From contig JBJKYL010000014.1 in NCBI GenBank assembly GCA_045561055.1, positions 1-64,000 on the forward strand: DNA of 64,000 bases. Direction: 5' to 3'. Shown piece after piece: positions 46,798 through 59,679 of this stretch (position 1 is the stretch's first letter; the number at the start of each line of letters is the position of its first letter). This stretch comes from SMWC01 sp045561055 (GTDB lineage Bacteria; Pseudomonadota; Gammaproteobacteria; Steroidobacterales; Rariloculaceae). Under the pieces are notes generated by a model. That model saw only the letters and a list, made by a program, of their open reading frames with translations. It did no database searches and was not told where the DNA came from. A program made the position numbers and the translations under genes.

Positions 46798-47757
46798 ATG
46801 GACCTTAAATTTCTAGATTTCGAACAACCTATTGCTGAGCTTGATGCGAAGATCGATGAACTAAAATTCATCAGTGACGACTCCGAGCCGAATCTCGGCG
46901 AGGAAATTTCTCGTTTGTACCGAAAAAGAGATGCTCTGACGGAGACAATCTTCGCGAAATTATCCGCTTGGCAGATTACGCAGCTGGCGCGTCATCCCCA
47001 AAGGCCTTATATGCTGGATTATATACCGTTGTGTTTCTCTGATTTTCAGGAGCTACATGGAGACCGCATGTTTGCTGACGATAAGTCTTTAGTGGGGGGA
47101 ATCGGACGATTAGAGGGTCAGCCCGTGATAGTCATCGGGCATCAAAAGGGACGGAATACCAAAGACCGGGTATTGCGTAATTACGGTATGGTTAGACCCG
47201 AGGGCTACCGAAAAGCGCTACGCTTGATGAAGATGGCCGAAAAATTCCACCTTCCCATTATTAGCATTATCGATACACCTGGAGCTTATCCCGGAATGGG
47301 AGCAGAGGAGCGTGGCCAGAGTGAGGCTATCGCCCGGAATTTATTCGTGATGGCTAGTTTGAAGGTGCCCATTATAAGCGTCGTGATCGGTGAAGGGGGT
47401 TCCGGGGGGGCCCTAGCTATTGGTGTGGCAGATCGAGTTATGATGCTTCAGTATAGTATTTATTCGGTTATCTCTCCTGAAGGTTGCGCCTCTATTCTCT
47501 GGAAGGATTCAGGCAAGGCGGCGCTGGCGGCTGAAGCGTTAGGCCTTACTGCGGAAAGTCTTCTAAAATTAGGGCTTGTAGACGAAGTGATTCAGGAGCC
47601 GCTGGGTGGGGCGCATCGAGATCCCAAGGCGACATCTGAGGCAGTCAGGGATTCGCTAGTGGCAGCGTTGTCTGAGATTCAGGTCCTATCGGTTTCGCAG
47701 CTTGTCGAGCAACGTCGTAGCCGTCTTAACGCTTATGGAGCCTACACTGAAGCCTGA
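46798..47757 (+). CDS. accA: Acetyl-CoA carboxylase carboxyltransferase alpha subunit
   Basis: With AccD transfers the carboxyl group from biotin to acetyl-CoA. It has 319 residues with [58 protein letters not shown] and [15 protein letters not shown]. The ATG has AAGGTAAGG upstream. It stands between dnaE and tilS as in E. coli and relatives. Confidence 0.97.
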   Translation: MDLKFLDFEQPIAELDAKIDELKFISDDSEPNLGEEISRLYRKRDALTETIFAKLSAWQITQLARHPQRPYMLDYIPLCFSDFQELHGDRMFADDKSLVGGIGRLEGQPVIVIGHQKGRNTKDRVLRNYGMVRPEGYRKALRLMKMAEKFHLPIISIIDTPGAYPGMGAEERGQSEAIARNLFVMASLKVPIISVVIGEGGSGGALAIGVADRVMMLQYSIYSVISPEGCASILWKDSGKAALAAEALGLTAESLLKLGLVDEVIQEPLGGAHRDPKATSEAVRDSLVAALSEIQVLSVSQLVEQRRSRLNAYGAYTEA

Positions 47758-47838
47758 GTTCGTTGCGGATTCAGCCAACGGGTAGCCGAATGGTAATCTG
47801 ATCCAGTTATCGCTTGCGCCAATGGGGCTATAGAAATA

Positions 47839-49173
47839 ATGGAACAGTTCCTGCAGAAACTTGACCACGGCCTGGACCAGTGTTCCAGGAGAGCCGATTT
47901 TAATGGTATTGGCGTTGCGTTTAGTGGTGGGCTCGATTCAACTCTACTATTAGCTGCACTTGCGCGAAGCGAGAGAAGGTCTCGAGTGCGGGCCTTGCAT
48001 ATTAATCATGGTTTGCATCCTGAGTCTGAGAGCTGGGTAGAGCATTGTAGCCAGACTGCAGCTAAATTCGGTATAGCTTTCAATAGCAGGTCCATCGATA
48101 TCACAAAAACAGCTGGTCAGAGTTTAGAGGCGGTTGCCCGTCAGGCGCGTTACGCTATGTTAGCCGAGCTTATGGAGCCCGGCGAATTACTCTTGACCGC
48201 ACATCATCGCGATGATCAACTTGAGACCGTGTTACTGCGGTTGCTGCGGGGTAGTGGCGTTAAAGGTTTACGCGGTATATCGCCCAACATGCCATTCGGG
48301 CCCGGATACTTAGCGCGGCCGATGCTGGAAATATCTAAAGATGAGATCCGAAATTGCGCGGGCCTTTGGGGGCTCAACTGGATTGAAGATTCATCTAATC
48401 GCGACCAATCTTTCGATAGAAACTACTTACGTAGTGAAGTCATTCCGCAATTACAGCAACGCTGGCCGGGCGTAGCTATTACCGCAGGGCGCGCGGCGCG
48501 CCAGATGGCTACCGCACAGGAGCTTCTCGACTTCGCTGCAGTCATAGATTCCTCCAAAGTGGAATCCCCGGCGCGTGTTTCGCAGGCCTATCTTCGTGGG
48601 TTATCCCAGTCGAGACGCGGAAATCTCCTTCGCTACCTAATTGGAGGACTAGGCTTGAGCGTACCGAATGCTGCCCAATTGAACCAGCTGATCTCGGCGC
48701 TCGATGTCACGCGACCCGATGCTCAGACTCAGGTTCAGTGGCCTGGTGGGGAAGGTAGGATTTTCCGGGGCCAGCTTTACCTCTTTGAACCATTGACTAC
48801 GGCATCGGCCCCGGGTTACGAAGGGCGGCTCGAAATCAGCAAACCTTGGCAGGGACCCGAAGGTCGGCTCGAGTTGTCTCAAGCCGATGGCGTAGGTCTA
48901 TCGGAGGCTTGGGTCGCCAAGGGGTTAACCGTTCGTTTCCGAACTGGCGGTGAGCGCTTCAAGCCTCTTGATTCTGCTCATTCGCGGAAGCTCAAAAAAT
49001 GGCTACAGTTGGCTGGTATCGTGCCGTGGATGCGGCAGCGAATCCCGTTACTGTACTGTGATTCGATGCTAGTCGCTGTCGGCGATCTTTGGCTTAGCGA
49101 CGAGGCTTGTAAGGCTGGGACTAACGGACCATCTTGGCAAGTCACATGGACTGATCACCCATCGATTGATTGA
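47839..49173 (+). CDS. tilS: tRNA(Ile)-lysidine synthase
   Basis: Converts C34 of tRNA-Ile(CAU) to lysidine so that it reads AUA. It has 444 residues: the N-type PP-loop SGGLDST at 29-35, HHRDDQLETVLLRLLRGSGVKGLRG near 115-140, and the C-terminal lysidine domain (RFRTGGERFKP, KKWLQLAGIVPWMRQRIPLLY). Confidence 0.95.
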   Translation: MEQFLQKLDHGLDQCSRRADFNGIGVAFSGGLDSTLLLAALARSERRSRVRALHINHGLHPESESWVEHCSQTAAKFGIAFNSRSIDITKTAGQSLEAVARQARYAMLAELMEPGELLLTAHHRDDQLETVLLRLLRGSGVKGLRGISPNMPFGPGYLARPMLEISKDEIRNCAGLWGLNWIEDSSNRDQSFDRNYLRSEVIPQLQQRWPGVAITAGRAARQMATAQELLDFAAVIDSSKVESPARVSQAYLRGLSQSRRGNLLRYLIGGLGLSVPNAAQLNQLISALDVTRPDAQTQVQWPGGEGRIFRGQLYLFEPLTTASAPGYEGRLEISKPWQGPEGRLELSQADGVGLSEAWVAKGLTVRFRTGGERFKPLDSAHSRKLKKWLQLAGIVPWMRQRIPLLYCDSMLVAVGDLWLSDEACKAGTNGPSWQVTWTDHPSID

Positions 49174-51173
<2,000 letters not shown>

Positions 51174-51257
51174 ATTCGGTAATAGCGTAGTTGCATTACT
51201 GTTAATGGTCATATATCGAGATATTCATTCCGCTGTGGGTTATATGCACGGTAGTAG

Positions 51258-52887
<1,630 letters not shown>

Positions 52888-52991
52888 GAGCAGCCTAGGA
52901 GGGGGTTGCGGGTTAACCTTTTCCACAGGGCTCGATGTGGAACCGCGAGAACCGATGGGGTTTGTTACGAGCGATTTCCAAGTAGAATTTT

Positions 52992-53543
52992 TCACTCACC
53001 CATCGTGTGCGATCTGCATCGTCTCAGAAGAACGTAGATAGCACCGCTTCCACCGTCACTCGCGAGAGCGGTGACAAATGCTAGTACCTCATTCCATTGC
53101 GCGAGCCATTGTTGCACCTTGCTTTTTAATACAGGACCACCTGGCCCTGAGCCAAGTCCTTTGCCGTGGATGACACGGACGCAACCCAGTTCATATTTGG
53201 CCGACTCGCAGATAAATTCTCGGAGATGCAGTTTGGCTTGGGGAGCTGTTAAGCCATGTAAATCGGCTTCGGCTTCAATGGTGTACCGACCCTTACGCAG
53301 TTGGCGAAACACTTTCTGCGAAAGCTCAGGGCGACAAAACGAAATCTCCTCCCCAGCTTGTTCGATGGAGTTTATTAGGTCAGGAGCGTTGAGACTTTCA
53401 GTTAGTAGATCTGTACGGGTAGTTCGCCTTTTTCTAGCCTTAGTCGGCGGACGCTTCGATCCTACTACTACTTGGACTGGTTGTAATCGCTTAACACCCC
53501 GCATTGCTTTCGCGAAAGCTTCCCGGTCTTTCTCGTTGATCAC
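52992..53543 (-). CDS. Smr-domain protein
   Basis: It has 183 residues. The C-terminal half is an Smr domain, with DLHGLTAPQAKLHLREFI and RVIHGKGLGSGPGGPVLKSKVQQWL; such domains in SmrA/SmrB-type proteins cleave RNA or nick DNA, and SmrB rescues collided ribosomes. The N-terminal half is basic. Stand-alone Smr proteins are common in gammaproteobacteria; I cannot separate SmrA from SmrB. It occupies the place where ispD-ispF-truD are usually found, on the opposite strand. Confidence 0.88.
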   Translation of the reverse strand: MINEKDREAFAKAMRGVKRLQPVQVVVGSKRPPTKARKRRTTRTDLLTESLNAPDLINSIEQAGEEISFCRPELSQKVFRQLRKGRYTIEAEADLHGLTAPQAKLHLREFICESAKYELGCVRVIHGKGLGSGPGGPVLKSKVQQWLAQWNEVLAFVTALASDGGSGAIYVLLRRCRSHTMGE

Positions 53544-53614
53544 AGTTTCGGCTCCTTTTGTTAGTACGCTTCCAGTATAGTTACAGAATTCGTAGCGATT
53601 CCAGGGACCGGCAC

Positions 53615-54361
53615 GTGCGAATCCTGCTTTCCAATGATGATGGTTACCAAGCTAAGGGCTTGCGCCTTTTGGCTGAAGGGCTTTCAGGTCTAGCAGAAAT
53701 TACCATCGTTGCACCAGATCGTAACCGAAGTGGTGCGAGTAATTCACTGACTTTGGATTCGCCACTGCGCGTTGAGCAGTTAGAAAGTAACGTTTACTTC
53801 GTAAATGGGACACCTGCCGATTGCGTTCACGTTGCTATTACCGGGCTGCTTGATAAAGAGCCCGACATGGTTATCTCAGGGATAAACCACGGGGCGAATT
53901 TAGGCGATGACGTCATTTATTCTGGTACTGTGGCGGCCGCTATGGAGGGTCGGTTTCTCGGCCTACCGGCTTTAGCTGTTTCGCTGGTTCTTTCGGAGGA
54001 GTCTAATTTCGCTTCCGCTGTGTCGATTGTGCGTCAGTTTGTCAGCCAGATACAGGCAAATCCATTACCAAGCGACACTATTTTCAATATTAATATCCCC
54101 GACCTTCCAGAGAGTTCCATAGCCGGTTATCAGTCAACCCGGCTCGGTTTTCGGCATAAGCCAGAGTCAGTAATTCAGTCGCGTGACCCTAAGAACCGCC
54201 CGATATACTGGATCGGTCCAGCGGGCGAAGCACAAGATGTTGGTGAAGGTACTGATTTCCATGCTGTGGCGAACGGCTGGGTTTCGGTCTCGCCTATAAA
54301 AGTAGATCTGACCGACCATGAAGTTATCGAGTCAGTGGAGGACTGGTTGAGTGCCCTATAA
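53615..54361 (+). CDS. surE: 5'/3'-nucleotidase SurE
   Basis: Nucleoside monophosphate phosphatase. It has 248 residues from GTG 53615 (RILLSNDDGYQAKG), with AGGGA upstream; the frame from 53558 adds 19 residues without family match. Seen: the metal site NDDG, GTPADCVH, SGINHGANLGDDVIYSGTV. It is followed by pcm, as in E. coli and relatives. Confidence 0.95.
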   Translation: MRILLSNDDGYQAKGLRLLAEGLSGLAEITIVAPDRNRSGASNSLTLDSPLRVEQLESNVYFVNGTPADCVHVAITGLLDKEPDMVISGINHGANLGDDVIYSGTVAAAMEGRFLGLPALAVSLVLSEESNFASAVSIVRQFVSQIQANPLPSDTIFNINIPDLPESSIAGYQSTRLGFRHKPESVIQSRDPKNRPIYWIGPAGEAQDVGEGTDFHAVANGWVSVSPIKVDLTDHEVIESVEDWLSAL

Positions 54362-54391
54362 ATGAACAAGCGGGAGCATAGCGGTATAGGA

Positions 54392-55039
54392 ATGACTTCC
54401 GCGAGAACCAGGGATCGCTTGATCGACCGTCTCAAGAGCGAAGGGGTTACGAACGAACTAGTCTTGGAGAGAATTCGAGAAATACCGCGCCATTTATTTG
54501 TCGATGAAGCTTTGGCAAGCCGTGCTTATGAAGACACGGCTTTGCCGATTGGATTTGGCCAGACAATCTCACAGCCATATATAGTAGCCGCCATGACTGC
54601 AGAACTGGTTGGTGACCTACAGTACGGAGGAAAGCTAGGTAAAGTTTTGGAGATAGGTACCGGTTGTGGCTATCAAACTGCCGTTCTGGCACCTTTTGTC
54701 CAGCATATCTATAGTATTGAGCGCGTCCGGCCGCTGTTTCAACGAACTAATGAACGATTGCGGGCGCTCGATATCAAGAACGTGACGTTGCGCTGTGGAG
54801 ATGGATGGGATGGTTGGAAAAGCCAAGCGCCGTTTGATGGGATAATAGTTGCGGCTGCTCCGCAGGCAATACCACACGAGTTACAGAAACAACTCAGTAA
54901 TGGGGGGCGACTCTTAATTCCAGTAGGTAGTAGCGGTAAACAAGACCTAATTTGTATTGCCCGAGAGGGTGATGATTATCAACGAAAGGAACTGGGGTTA
55001 GTGAGCTTTGTTCCGCTCTTGAAAGGGATAGAACGTTGA
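54392..55039 (+). CDS. pcm: Protein-L-isoaspartate O-methyltransferase
   Basis: Repairs isoaspartyl damage in proteins using SAM. It has 215 residues with ALPIGFGQTISQPYIVAAM, the motif I VLEIGTGCGYQTAVLA and VERVRPLFQ-like motif II. I chose ATG 54392; ATG 54362 directly after the surE stop would add 10 residues. Confidence 0.94.
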   Translation: MTSARTRDRLIDRLKSEGVTNELVLERIREIPRHLFVDEALASRAYEDTALPIGFGQTISQPYIVAAMTAELVGDLQYGGKLGKVLEIGTGCGYQTAVLAPFVQHIYSIERVRPLFQRTNERLRALDIKNVTLRCGDGWDGWKSQAPFDGIIVAAAPQAIPHELQKQLSNGGRLLIPVGSSGKQDLICIAREGDDYQRKELGLVSFVPLLKGIER

Positions 55040-55617
55040 GGATATTCTCTGTTCTATATGACCGGGTTGTTCACTGGGTAGCGCATCCACATGCGGAGCG
55101 TTATCTCGCTGGCTTGAGTTTTGCAGAGTCGTCATTTTTTCCTATTCCCCCTGATGTCATGCTTGCGCCAATGACACTAATCCGGCCTGATCGGGGATGG
55201 CGTTTCGCGTTCATCACTACAGTTGCATCAGTTGCTGGTGGAGTTGTTGGTTATACAATTGGTTGGTTGGTAATTGATTCAGTCGAGCCGCTGTTGATGT
55301 CGCTTGGTTATTGGGACGCTTACATACGGTCTATCGAATGGTTTATGGAGTGGGGTTTCCTAGCTGTTCTGCTTGCGGGGTTCTCGCCGATACCCTATAA
55401 AATTTTTACGATTGCGTCCGGCGTTCTGCATATGTTTTTACCAGTATTTGTTGTAGCTTCGTTGGTAGGTAGAGGGGGAAGGTTTTTTCTCGTTGCTGGG
55501 TTAGTTATCTGTGGTGGGGAGCAGATGGAACGTCGTGTGCGTGCTCATATAGATATTATCGGTTGGCTGATTGTCGCGGTCGGTATGTTTGGGCTTCTCC
55601 TGTTACGGTTGTGTTGA
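55036..55617 (+). CDS. yqaA: YqaA-family inner-membrane protein (DedA/VTT-like)
   Basis: It has 193 residues with about four hydrophobic segments. It carries the FAESSFFPIPPDVMLAP block and GFSPIPYKIFTIASG, both typical of YqaA within the SNARE-associated/VTT superfamily, some of whose members move undecaprenyl phosphate or lipids. TTG 55036 overlaps the pcm stop. Its own function is not established. Confidence 0.87.
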   Translation: MRIFSVLYDRVVHWVAHPHAERYLAGLSFAESSFFPIPPDVMLAPMTLIRPDRGWRFAFITTVASVAGGVVGYTIGWLVIDSVEPLLMSLGYWDAYIRSIEWFMEWGFLAVLLAGFSPIPYKIFTIASGVLHMFLPVFVVASLVGRGGRFFLVAGLVICGGEQMERRVRAHIDIIGWLIVAVGMFGLLLLRLC

Positions 55618-55632
55618 CAGGAAATTTCTGTA

Positions 55633-56331
55633 GTGAAGAACCAGCATCTTGTCCCTGCAACCGGTCAGCTAAGACAATTCATCTATTTTTTTGTGCTGCT
55701 TGCCAGCGGTTGTAATACTTCGCTCGTAAACTACGAAGCCGTTACTCATGTCGTCCGGTCTGGCGAGACGCTCTATACGATCGCTTGGTATTATGGATTA
55801 GATCATTTGCAGCTTGTGCGGTTTAACGGACTCGAAAATCCCGACTTAATCTATGTTGGACAACGACTTAGTCTGCGAACTGCTAGTGTGCAGTGTGAGA
55901 CTGAAAGCATCGCTAACATGTCTGCGCCGCAGCCAGGTCCAGCCGCTATGTCAAAGACATTTCCGCTAGTATGGCAGTGGCCTGCTGAGGGGAGATTGAT
56001 CCGTAATTTTGGCTCCAGTTCCGGTCTAGGAAATGGAATCGGCATCGGTGGTTCGGTTGGTCAAGCTATTCATGCTGCCGCGCCCGGGCGCGTTGTTTAT
56101 GCTGGTAACGGCCTAATCGGTTATGGGCAGCTAGTAATCGTTAAACACAATGATACTTATCTCAGCGCCTATGGGCACAATAGCCGTCTAATCGTTTCTC
56201 AGGGAGAAGATGTTATACGCGGGCAAACCATCGCGGAAATGGGGATAGGACCGGAGCGGCGACCACAGCTCCATTTTGAAATTAGACGTAACGGTTCTCC
56301 TGTGGATCCGTTACAACATCTTGCTCGCTAA
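55633..56331 (+). CDS. nlpD: NlpD-like lipoprotein: LysM plus M23 peptidase-fold domain
   Basis: It has 232 residues: an N-terminal lipobox LLASGC (Cys near 27), a LysM domain (VVRSGETLYTIAWYYGL, about 40-84) and a C-terminal LytM/M23 domain with AAAPGRVVYAGNGLIGYGQLVIVKH and LHFEIRRNG. The HxxxD and HxH zinc ligands look partly missing (GGSVGQAIH in place of the usual GIDIAGxxG), as in NlpD, which activates amidases instead of cutting peptidoglycan. Its place after surE-pcm supports NlpD. The usual rpoS does not follow. Confidence 0.85.
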   Translation: MKNQHLVPATGQLRQFIYFFVLLASGCNTSLVNYEAVTHVVRSGETLYTIAWYYGLDHLQLVRFNGLENPDLIYVGQRLSLRTASVQCETESIANMSAPQPGPAAMSKTFPLVWQWPAEGRLIRNFGSSSGLGNGIGIGGSVGQAIHAAAPGRVVYAGNGLIGYGQLVIVKHNDTYLSAYGHNSRLIVSQGEDVIRGQTIAEMGIGPERRPQLHFEIRRNGSPVDPLQHLAR

Positions 56332-56344
56332 AACGTTATGGTGA

Positions 56345-56713
56345 TTAATTTATGAAAAGTGCGGCGACTACATCGCGACCCTCGTGTACGAGTAAATTAT
56401 AGGTTCGGCAGGCAGCGGGAGTATCCATAATTTCAAGTCCGACACCTTGGATCGCGAGGTCGGTCATGAGATCAGTGTTTGGTAGCACCAGATGGTGTCC
56501 GGTACCTAGGAGTAATATCTTAGGGTTTAAATTGATTGCGGGTTGTAAATCTGCGGCTTTCAGTGTTTTCGGTGATGTCACAGGCCAGTAGAGGAGAATA
56601 TCTTGCGCGGACAGTATCAGGTGACTGCAGAGCCATTTATCGCCTATGCGAATGGCGGCAGGTTTCCACGCGCTGACAAGATTGACATCGGATGTTTCTA
56701 GCGTGAGTTTCAA
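56345..56713 (-). CDS. Mth938-like domain protein (DUF498 family)
   Basis: It has 122 residues, the full family length, with ILLYWPVTSP, ILLLGTGHHLVLPN and the end NLLVHEGRDVVAALFI. Family members are often encoded near respiratory or envelope genes, and the human homologue is AAMDC; no biochemical role is known to me. It is convergent with nlpD. Confidence 0.85.
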   Translation of the reverse strand: MKLTLETSDVNLVSAWKPAAIRIGDKWLCSHLILSAQDILLYWPVTSPKTLKAADLQPAINLNPKILLLGTGHHLVLPNTDLMTDLAIQGVGLEIMDTPAACRTYNLLVHEGRDVVAALFIN

Positions 56714-56789
56714 CTTTCTATATCAAGTAACTAGGCTTGCCGTACATTATAGGCGCCTTAATATAATCTTGTGGCTAGGGATATAACGG

Positions 56790-58499
56790 ATGCCTACTAT
56801 CCAACGCCGACAGAGAGTGCCGGGATCCGAAAGTTGGTGCTGGCCGCCTGAAACGCATCGTGTCCTAAGGCAGGTGTTGTCTTCACGTTCGATAGCGTCA
56901 CCTAAAGAGCTTGATTTAAATCTTAGTGGTTTGCGCCCTGTCGGCGAATTCGACGCGCTTGAAGACGCTGTTCAGCTCCTGTGCAGGCATCGAAACGGAT
57001 GCATTTTGATTGTCGGGGATTTCGATGCTGATGGAGCGACTAGTGTAGCGCTTATGTATCTGTGCCTTAGAAGTCTAGGTTTTGCAAAAGTGAGTTTCTT
57101 TATACCTGACCGATTCGAACTCGGTTACGGATTGACAACCGAGGTTGTAGAGCGGATAAAAGGTAGCCGGCCTACGTTGCTTGTGACCGTTGATAATGGG
57201 GTGACGAGTATCGACGGCGTGGCCGCCGCACGCGCGCTGGACATCGATGTGTTAGTTACCGATCACCATCTACCTGGTGCAGAGTTACCGGTAGCAAACG
57301 TGATCGTTAACCCAAATTTGCACAATAGCCATTTTTCCGGAAAAAATCTCAGCGGTGTCGGTGTTGTTTTTTATTTGCTCGCGGCTCTCGGAAGAGAGCT
57401 AGATGAACCCGGTTGCGTTACCGAATACCTTGACCTCGTGGCGCTCGGTACAATTGCTGATCTTGTACCCTTGGATCACAGTAATCGAATTTTGGTCGAC
57501 GAAGGACTACGTCGAATTAGAGCAGGAAGATGTCGCCCCGGGATAAGAGCGCTTTGCCAGGTAAGTGAGATTGCCTGGGAAGATGTGACGGGCACGAATC
57601 TGGCTTATCAGGTTGCCCCACGGCTGAATGCGGCAGGCCGCCTGGACGATATGACGGTTGGAGTTCGTTGTCTGATTAGCGACTCTGAGACAGACGCGCT
57701 GGCGTTCGCTGAATCTCTCGATGCATTAAATCGTAAGCGGAGAGTTATAGAGTCGAAGATGAAAGCGGAAGCGGCTCTTCTTGTCGATGAAGAGAAACTA
57801 TTATTGTCCGGCCATCTACCAACTATCCTGTGCTTATTTCGAGATGATTGGCATGAAGGTGTTGTTGGACTGATTGCCTCGCGTATTAAGGATAGTTGCC
57901 ACCGACCCGTATTTGCTTTTACGTCAACGGACTCAGGACAATTAAAGGGATCCGGCCGGTCGGTTCCAGGATTCCACTTACGAGATGCGCTAGTAGACGT
58001 TAACGCCGCGCACCCAGGTCTGATTTCTCGCTTTGGTGGGCACGCGATGGCCGCAGGACTCTCTCTAGATCTAAGAGGATTCGATATTTTTCGTGCTGCT
58101 ATAGCCCGTTTGGGACAAGAGCGGCTAAGCCCTGAGCATCTTGCGCAGCGTATTTTGACCGATGGTGAGCTCAAAGCCGCCGATCTCAATTTGGAGGTGG
58201 CTACACTGTTACGCGACGCGGGCCCGTGGGGCCAGGGTTTTCCAGAGCCGTTATTTGAGGGGCGATTCGAGTTGTTGGGGCAGAGAGTCGTAGGGAACAA
58301 GCATCTAAAAATGAGTGTTCAGCTTGTGGGTAGCGTTGGGCGTCTGGACGCGATTGCATTCAATATGGAGCCGGGTAATTGGCGCAAAGGAGATGTGTTG
58401 ACACTCGTTTATCGATTGGGATTGAACAATTATTTCACCGTCCCACAGATCCAACTAGTGGTTGAATTTATTGATTCAGACGCGGTTACAGAGGCCTAG
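56790..58499 (+). CDS. recJ: Single-stranded-DNA-specific exonuclease
   Basis: A 5'-3' exonuclease for recombination and repair. It has 569 residues: the DHH domain with GDFDADGATS near 75, LVTVDNGV, VTDHHLPG near 157, followed by the DHHA1 domain with GGHAMAAGL near 418 and the RecJ OB fold. prfB follows after 74 bp, the common recJ-prfB-lysS order. Confidence 0.96.
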   Translation: MPTIQRRQRVPGSESWCWPPETHRVLRQVLSSRSIASPKELDLNLSGLRPVGEFDALEDAVQLLCRHRNGCILIVGDFDADGATSVALMYLCLRSLGFAKVSFFIPDRFELGYGLTTEVVERIKGSRPTLLVTVDNGVTSIDGVAAARALDIDVLVTDHHLPGAELPVANVIVNPNLHNSHFSGKNLSGVGVVFYLLAALGRELDEPGCVTEYLDLVALGTIADLVPLDHSNRILVDEGLRRIRAGRCRPGIRALCQVSEIAWEDVTGTNLAYQVAPRLNAAGRLDDMTVGVRCLISDSETDALAFAESLDALNRKRRVIESKMKAEAALLVDEEKLLLSGHLPTILCLFRDDWHEGVVGLIASRIKDSCHRPVFAFTSTDSGQLKGSGRSVPGFHLRDALVDVNAAHPGLISRFGGHAMAAGLSLDLRGFDIFRAAIARLGQERLSPEHLAQRILTDGELKAADLNLEVATLLRDAGPWGQGFPEPLFEGRFELLGQRVVGNKHLKMSVQLVGSVGRLDAIAFNMEPGNWRKGDVLTLVYRLGLNNYFTVPQIQLVVEFIDSDAVTEA

Positions 58500-58573
58500 T
58501 AGCACTTGCTCTGCATGGGAGAGTTAGGTGGATTAGGGTATCATTTATTATCAGTCATCAGTGTAAATAAACT

Positions 58574-59675
58574 GTGAAATTGGAACCCAATCAAATCAAT
58601 TCTATGATCCTGGATCTCCAAGCGCGTTGCGATGCGCTAAGGGGGTATCTTTGACTACGATGGCAAACGTGATCGTCTTGAAGAAGTAGATAGAGAATTG
58701 GAGGGCCCAGATGTTTGGGGAGAGCCTGATCGCGCTCAAGCGCTTAATAAGGAGAGGGCTTCACTTGAGGCTGTTATAGAATCTCTGGCTACTGTTTATA
58801 GTTCTTTAAAAGAGGCACAGGAACTCTATAGTTTAGCGGAGGAAGAACAGGATACCGATACGTTCGCAGATATTGCTGAAGACGTTCAGAAGGTCAGCAG
58901 CTCAGTCGAGAAGCTGGAGTTTCATCGTATGTTTTCGGGCGAGTTGGATAAGCACAATGCGTTTGTTGATATTCAAGCGGGTTCGGGTGGTACCGAAGCC
59001 CAGGATTGGGCTGAGATATTGTTGCGTATGTATTTGCGCTGGGCGGAGTCCCGCCGTTTTGATGCGGACATTCTCGAGCTGTCTCCAGCGGATATCGCGG
59101 GGATAAAGAGTGCGACCGTGAAATTTTCGGGTGAGTATGTTTTCGGCTGGCTGCGCACAGAGACTGGGGTGCATCGCCTTGTTAGGAAGTCACCCTTCGA
59201 TGCTGGGCATCGTCGACACACGTCATTCGCAGCTGTATTCGTTTCCCCCGAACTCGAAGACACTATCGATATCGAGATCGATCCGAGCGATATTAGAATC
59301 GATGTATATAGAGCCAGTGGGGCAGGTGGTCAGCATGTTAACAAGACCGAGTCCGCTGTGCGCATTACACATGTACCGTCTGGTGTTGTCGTGCAATGTC
59401 AGAACGACCGTTCCCAGCATAAGAATCGTGCGACCGCGATGGGGCAACTCAAGGCTAAGCTATATGAGCAGGAGCAACAGAGGCGTCGGGATGCGGCTGC
59501 CGTGCTCGAGGACAGTAAAGCAGATATAGGCTGGGGAAGTCAGATTCGTTCTTACGTCTTGGACCAATCTCGGATTAAGGATTTGCGGACAGGTGTGGAG
59601 ACTAGCAACCCGGGTGCTGTACTCGACGGTGCGATAGATAGCTTTCTTGAGGAAAGTTTGAAGCAAGGATTGTAA
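58574..59675 (+). CDS. prfB: Peptide chain release factor 2, with programmed +1 frameshift
   Basis: Recognises UAA and UGA stops. The first 26 codons from GTG 58574 end at an in-frame TGA (58652-58654) within AGG GGG TAT CTT TGA C, the classic site: a Shine-Dalgarno-like AGGGGG three bases before CTT and a UGA stop followed by C. Reading then moves +1 to GAC TAC GAT. The joined 366-residue product matches RF2 length. Seen: the stop-recognition SPF near 205, GGQ near 249 ([15 protein letters not shown]). Low RF2 raises frameshifting, so the gene autoregulates. The last 326 codons, including the ATG at 58698, form an apparent short ORF. Confidence 0.97.
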
Positions 59676-59679
59676 AAAG

